Below, piece by piece: positions 21,352 through 24,303 of a stretch of DNA of 24,303 nt. The notes beneath the pieces are model-generated. The model saw only the letters and a list, made by a program, of their open reading frames with translations, searched no databases and was not told the DNA's origin. Within the stretch, counting starts at the first letter, position 1. Each line of letters begins with the position of its first letter. The position numbers and the translations under genes are program-made. Origin of the DNA: JBBTCJ01 sp038043285 (lineage in GTDB: Bacteria; Planctomycetota; Phycisphaerae; UBA1845); assembly GCA_038043285.1 (NCBI GenBank), contig JBBTCJ010000011.1, positions 1 through 24,303 on the forward strand, in the 5' to 3' direction.

Positions 21352-22800
21352 CTAGAACATGCTCCACAACAACTGGTTCGTGACCTCGTGGTGGAACATG
21401 ACCTCCTCGCGTTTGACCAGCTTCCCCAGATCCTTCGGGCAGCGGTCGGCCGCCCGCTGCTTCAACTCCGTGTACTTCGTGTGTGCGTTTTCGCCCAGCA
21501 CCTCCACGGCGAGCCGGCTGGCCTTGAACAGCCGGATGGCGTCGTAAATGTTGTCCGGCAGAAATCGCGTACGGTAGCGTTTCCCCTCATTGTCCGACGC
21601 GTCCGGAAGATCGCCCTCGAGTCCCGCTCGGAGCAACGTGTAGAAAGTCATGTACGGGTTGGTGTCCGGCGCCACCGAGCGAAACTCGATCCGCGCGGTG
21701 CGCTCGTTGCCCAGTGGAATACGAATCATCGCCGCCCGGTTGGTCGCCGATGCCTTGATCTGGTTCGGCGCCTCGAACGCCGGATCGAGACGTCGATAGG
21801 CGTTGACGCTCGCATTGAGTACCAGGCAGACGTCGGTCGCGTTGTTCAGGATGCGATCGACGAAGTTCCATGCGTATTCTGACAGGCCGTCCTGGCCGCT
21901 CTTGTCGTAAAACAGGTTCTTCCCGTTGCGGTTCAGCGACATGTTGCAGTGCATGCCGCTGCCGTTGACCCCCGCGACCGGCTTGGGCAGGAACGAAGCC
22001 GTCATGCCCATCGCCCGTGCCACCTGGCGGCACGTCAGCTTGTAGAGCTGAATCAGATCGGCAGCGACCACGCCCTCGGTATAACCGAAGTTCATCTCGA
22101 ACTGCGACGGCGCGACTTCGGGATGGTCCTTCTCGTTGCCGAAGCCCAGCGATCGCTGCACCTCCGCGGAACGGTCGATGAACTGCCGCAACGGATCCTG
22201 CGGAAGCGAGTGGTAGTATCCGCCCGTGGAGATGAACTCGAATCGGCTGGTCTCGTGGTAGCGCCGCTCCGCGTCCATGTCCTTGAACAAAAACCCTTCG
22301 ATCTCCGGCGCGACGTGGAGAACCATCTTCTCGTTGCGATGAAGCTGTTCGAGGAAAATCCGCAGTCGCGAGCGAAAGTCCATCGGATACGGCGAGCCGT
22401 CGTGTCCGCACACCTCGCCGAACACGATCACTTTCCCCGGTCCAAAGACGTCGGCCGGCAGCCAGTAAAACGCCGGCCAATCGACCTTCAACCGCAGGTC
22501 CGATTCACTGATCTCCGAGAAACCCCGGATCGACGAGCCGTCGAAGGTGAGGTTGTCGGCGGACTTCAACAGGAACTTCTTGTCGTAGTCGAGCATGTGA
22601 AAGCGGCCCTCAAGGTCCGAGAAACAGACCGTGACCGCCTTCAGACGCTTCTCGTCGGCGAGGTACTTCCGCCGCGATTCTTCGATGATCTCCGCCGACA
22701 CGCGTTCGAGACGCTGGCGCTTGGCCTCGAGGTTCATCTCCTCCAACTCGTCATAAGGAATTGCCAGAAAGTTTCGCAGCCCGTTGATCTCCGCGTTCAT
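21352..22800 (-). CDS. glnA: Glutamine synthetase, type I-like
   Basis: The 482-residue enzyme makes glutamine from glutamate, ammonia and ATP. It has DGSSIRGF at 87-94 in the N-terminal beta-grasp domain. The catalytic domain has a metal-binding APEIEGFL region at 164-171, FGYTEG, the ATP/ammonia site VNGSGMH at 278-284, and NRAAMIRIPLGNERTARIEFR at 354-374. The N-terminal extension, about 1-50, is longer and more helical than in the E. coli enzyme. The adenylylation-loop position reads LPDNIYDAIRLF with Tyr419, but the neighbouring residues differ from the enterobacterial NLYDLPPE motif, so covalent control is uncertain. GAGG lies five to six bases before the ATG. It diverges from purA across an AT-rich control region. 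Confidence 0.93.
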   Translation of the reverse strand: MNAEINGLRNFLAIPYDELEEMNLEAKRQRLERVSAEIIEESRRKYLADEKRLKAVTVCFSDLEGRFHMLDYDKKFLLKSADNLTFDGSSIRGFSEISESDLRLKVDWPAFYWLPADVFGPGKVIVFGEVCGHDGSPYPMDFRSRLRIFLEQLHRNEKMVLHVAPEIEGFLFKDMDAERRYHETSRFEFISTGGYYHSLPQDPLRQFIDRSAEVQRSLGFGNEKDHPEVAPSQFEMNFGYTEGVVAADLIQLYKLTCRQVARAMGMTASFLPKPVAGVNGSGMHCNMSLNRNGKNLFYDKSGQDGLSEYAWNFVDRILNNATDVCLVLNASVNAYRRLDPAFEAPNQIKASATNRAAMIRIPLGNERTARIEFRSVAPDTNPYMTFYTLLRAGLEGDLPDASDNEGKRYRTRFLPDNIYDAIRLFKASRLAVEVLGENAHTKYTELKQRAADRCPKDLGKLVKREEVMFHHEVTNQLLWSMF

Positions 22801-22905
22801 TCTGCCTCGCTTCCGTTACGCTCGCATTTATCGGACCTGGCGGCACGTGCGGCCAGTATCCACGACTGGTGTCCATGATAGCAGGTTTATCATTGGAAGA
22901 AATCG

Positions 22906-22958
22906 TTGTCAAGTAAAATTAGCTCGTTCTACTATAGTTAACATCACTTTTATGTTAA
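22906..22958. promoter_or_regulatory. AT-rich divergent control region: overlapping -35 elements and a 7-7-7 palindrome
   Basis: On the plus strand TTGTCA (22906-22911) and TACTAT (22930-22935) are separated by 18 bases. On the minus strand TTGACA (22907-22912) overlaps the same bases and could drive glnA, with a weaker TAAACC -10 (17-base spacing). TTAACAT (22938-22944) and ATGTTAA (22952-22958) form a perfect palindrome with a seven-base spacer just downstream of the plus -10. The region is markedly richer in A/T than its surroundings. A transcription-factor operator is likely; no named regulator is assigned. Confidence 0.5.
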
Positions 22959-22989
22959 TGACTTGACTCGCAGGGCGTAACCTCCGGCG

Positions 22990-23018
22990 TTGACAGCGGT
23001 TGTGCACGGCGATAGGGT
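22990..23018 (+). promoter_or_regulatory. Candidate purA leader promoter
   Basis: A consensus TTGACA (22990-22995) and a TAGGGT (23013-23018) are separated by 17 bases. Transcription would start about 23025, upstream of an intrinsic terminator and about 115 bases before purA. Confidence 0.45.
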
Positions 23019-23044
23019 ACGCCAAAGGATGCGTTGGTCGGTAC

Positions 23045-23084
23045 CGCGGCTGCCCCTCCCGGAAGTTGGGCGGCCGGTTTTTTT
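23045..23084 (+). terminator. Intrinsic terminator in the purA leader
   Basis: GCGCTGCCC-like 5' arm (CGGCTGCCC, 23047-23055) pairs with GGGCGGCCG (23068-23076), nine pairs with one G-U, around a 12-base loop. Seven T residues follow immediately (23078-23084). It stands between both plus-strand promoters and the purA start at 23141, so it either ends a short RNA or acts as an attenuator of purA. Confidence 0.6.
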
Positions 23085-23140
23085 GCGCGCCATCTAGGGT
23101 AAACCAACCCGCGAGGGAAGGGTGCGCGGCGAGGAGCACC

Positions 23141-24303
23141 GTGGCCAGAGGCTTGATTCACCACGCTTGCGTGTTCGGTTTGGGTTGGGGGGATGAGGGC
23201 AAGGGAAAGGTCGTCGACCTCCTGTGCCCGGCGTTCGATGCTGTTGTTCGATACAACGGCGGAGCCAACGCCGGCCACACCGTCTGCGTCGGCGCCGAAA
23301 AATTTGCCATGCACCTGCTGCCCGCCGGCGTTCTCCACGGACACATGACCGCAATCATCGGGCCGGGCGTGGTCGTCGATCCGAACATGCTCCTTTCCGA
23401 GATTGACGGCTTGACTCAGCGCGGAATGGACGTGGCCGATCGCGTCAAGGTCAGTGAGCGTGCCCACCTGGTACTTCCCTACCACAAGCTCGAGGATCAA
23501 CTCGCGGAACAGGCCGCGGGAGTCGGGGGGCGCATCGGAACCACGGCCCGCGGAATCGGTCCCTGCTACGCCGACAAGATGCGTCGCTCGACGGCAGTGC
23601 GATTCGCTGACTTGGTTGGCGAGATCGGCCTGGATGATCGCGTTCGTCGTGTCGTCGCGGGCCGGTCCGCGTCACTCCGGGCGATGTTCAACGGCGACGG
23701 TGGCTTGGATGTTGAAGGTGTGCTTGGTGATCTTCGCGTCGCGAAGGAGCGACTGGCGTCCAACGTCTGCGACACGACGGCCCTGTTGCGCGATCATGCG
23801 GCCTCGGGAAGGGCGATTCTTTTTGAGGGGGCCAACGGGATTCTCCTCGACGTCGACCACGGAACCTTTCCATTCGTCACCTCGAGCAGTACGGGTCCCA
23901 ACGGGATAGCGTCGGGGGCGGGCGTGCCGCCGTCGCTTCCCATGGCCGTGATCGGCGTCGCCAAAGCGTATTCGACGCGCGTCGGGTCCGGGCCCTTCGT
24001 CACCGAGCTGAAAGACGCCGTGGGCAATCGCATTCGCGAACGGGGTCACGAATACGGGACCACAACGGGGCGGCCCAGGCGCTGCGGATGGTTCGACGCC
24101 GTCGCGTGCCGATACGCGGCTGAGCTTGGCGGTGTCACCGACGTGGCCCTCCTCCACCTCGACACGCTGACGGGCTTCGAGGAAATCGGCATTTGCACAG
24201 CCTATCGCATTGCCGGTCGCACCGTTCGCAGCCTTCTCGCAAGCGCCGCCGAGCTGGAAGGGGCGGAACCGGTCGTCGAGTTCGTACAGGGTTGGACGGA
24301 AGA
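23141..24303 (+). CDS. purA: Adenylosuccinate synthetase (3' end outside window)
   Basis: This enzyme joins IMP and aspartate using GTP, the first step from IMP to AMP. The GTG start at 23141 has GAGGAG four bases upstream and gives MARGLIHHACVFGLG. The P-loop is GLGWGDEGKGKVVD (about 13-26), with the catalytic Asp; the usual Gln before Trp is Gly. NGGANAGHTV carries the catalytic His, followed by IGTTARGIGPCYADK, FEGANGILLDVDHGTFPFVTSS, STRVGSGPFVTEL and GTTTGRPRRCGWFD. All are family motifs, in order. The window ends after 387 codons, about 40 residues short of the usual C-terminus. The leader contains an intrinsic terminator. Confidence 0.95.
   Translation, partial: MARGLIHHACVFGLGWGDEGKGKVVDLLCPAFDAVVRYNGGANAGHTVCVGAEKFAMHLLPAGVLHGHMTAIIGPGVVVDPNMLLSEIDGLTQRGMDVADRVKVSERAHLVLPYHKLEDQLAEQAAGVGGRIGTTARGIGPCYADKMRRSTAVRFADLVGEIGLDDRVRRVVAGRSASLRAMFNGDGGLDVEGVLGDLRVAKERLASNVCDTTALLRDHAASGRAILFEGANGILLDVDHGTFPFVTSSSTGPNGIASGAGVPPSLPMAVIGVAKAYSTRVGSGPFVTELKDAVGNRIRERGHEYGTTTGRPRRCGWFDAVACRYAAELGGVTDVALLHLDTLTGFEEIGICTAYRIAGRTVRSLLASAAELEGAEPVVEFVQGWTE

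Noticed and set aside
21949..22878. 309-residue plus-strand frame opposite glnA
   Set aside because: The minus strand is unambiguous glutamine synthetase; the opposite frame is Arg/Val-rich without family features.
23029..23097. A 22-codon ORF (MRWSVPRLPLPEV...) through the purA leader terminator, as a possible leader peptide
   Set aside because: The AAAGG is directly against the ATG, and there is no run of regulatory codons; kept only as a remote possibility.

Overview
This is a GC-rich bacterial chromosome window with close-packed genes. The gene styles together suggest a member of the Planctomycetota, perhaps near Phycisphaerae: a bactofilin pair in which one copy carries a zinc ribbon, a type I glutamine synthetase with an extended N-terminus, PurA with a G-L-G-W-G-D-E P-loop, and a P63C protein beside an IS1-like transposase. 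This placement is an impression from protein style, not a database result. The ferredoxin-linked 2-oxoacid oxidoreductases and the selenocysteine-containing SelD suggest an anaerobic or microaerobic organism that uses selenium.

Layout. Positions 1-1900 are accessory DNA: a C-terminally truncated IS1-family transposase faces away from a P63C-domain gene across a perfect 11-bp inverted repeat, followed by a small basic ORF on the minus strand. A tRNA-His (1977-2050) has an unusual acceptor end (G1-U72, A73). After about 420 bases with no visible gene comes the main feature, a run of eight plus-strand genes (2472-11717). First is an oxidoreductase complex made of a gamma/GltD-like/ferredoxin fusion, an alpha and a beta subunit. 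Next are a thiolase-fold protein without the usual active-site cysteine, a DUF35 zinc-ribbon/OB-fold partner and a cupin. Last is a second 2-oxoacid oxidoreductase (alpha plus a beta-gamma fusion). An SMI1/KNR4-like gene follows closely. selD (12416-13462) then has its own promoter and an in-frame UGA read as Sec18, with a stem-loop behind it.

The rest is a GGDEF-EAL protein (13814-16117); a minus-strand set of methyltransferase, asparagine-synthase-like and family 2 glycosyltransferase genes (19789-16186), probably for surface glycans; two bactofilins (20195-21134); a strong hairpin terminator; glnA on the minus strand; an AT-rich divergent control region; and the first 387 codons of purA, whose leader carries an intrinsic terminator.

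How the genes may work together. The 2472-11717 block reads as a pathway around 2-oxoacids and acyl-CoAs. Each oxidoreductase interconverts a 2-oxoacid and an acyl-CoA. The first is equipped to pass electrons to NAD(P) through a flavin module, as in phenylglyoxylate:NAD+ oxidoreductase. The thiolase-like/DUF35 pair between them should act on the carbon skeleton of the CoA ester. Because the acylating cysteine is replaced by glycine, a (retro-)aldol lyase role, as in the steroid aldolase Ltp2-ChsH2, is a better first guess than thiolysis. The substrate cannot be read from the sequence.
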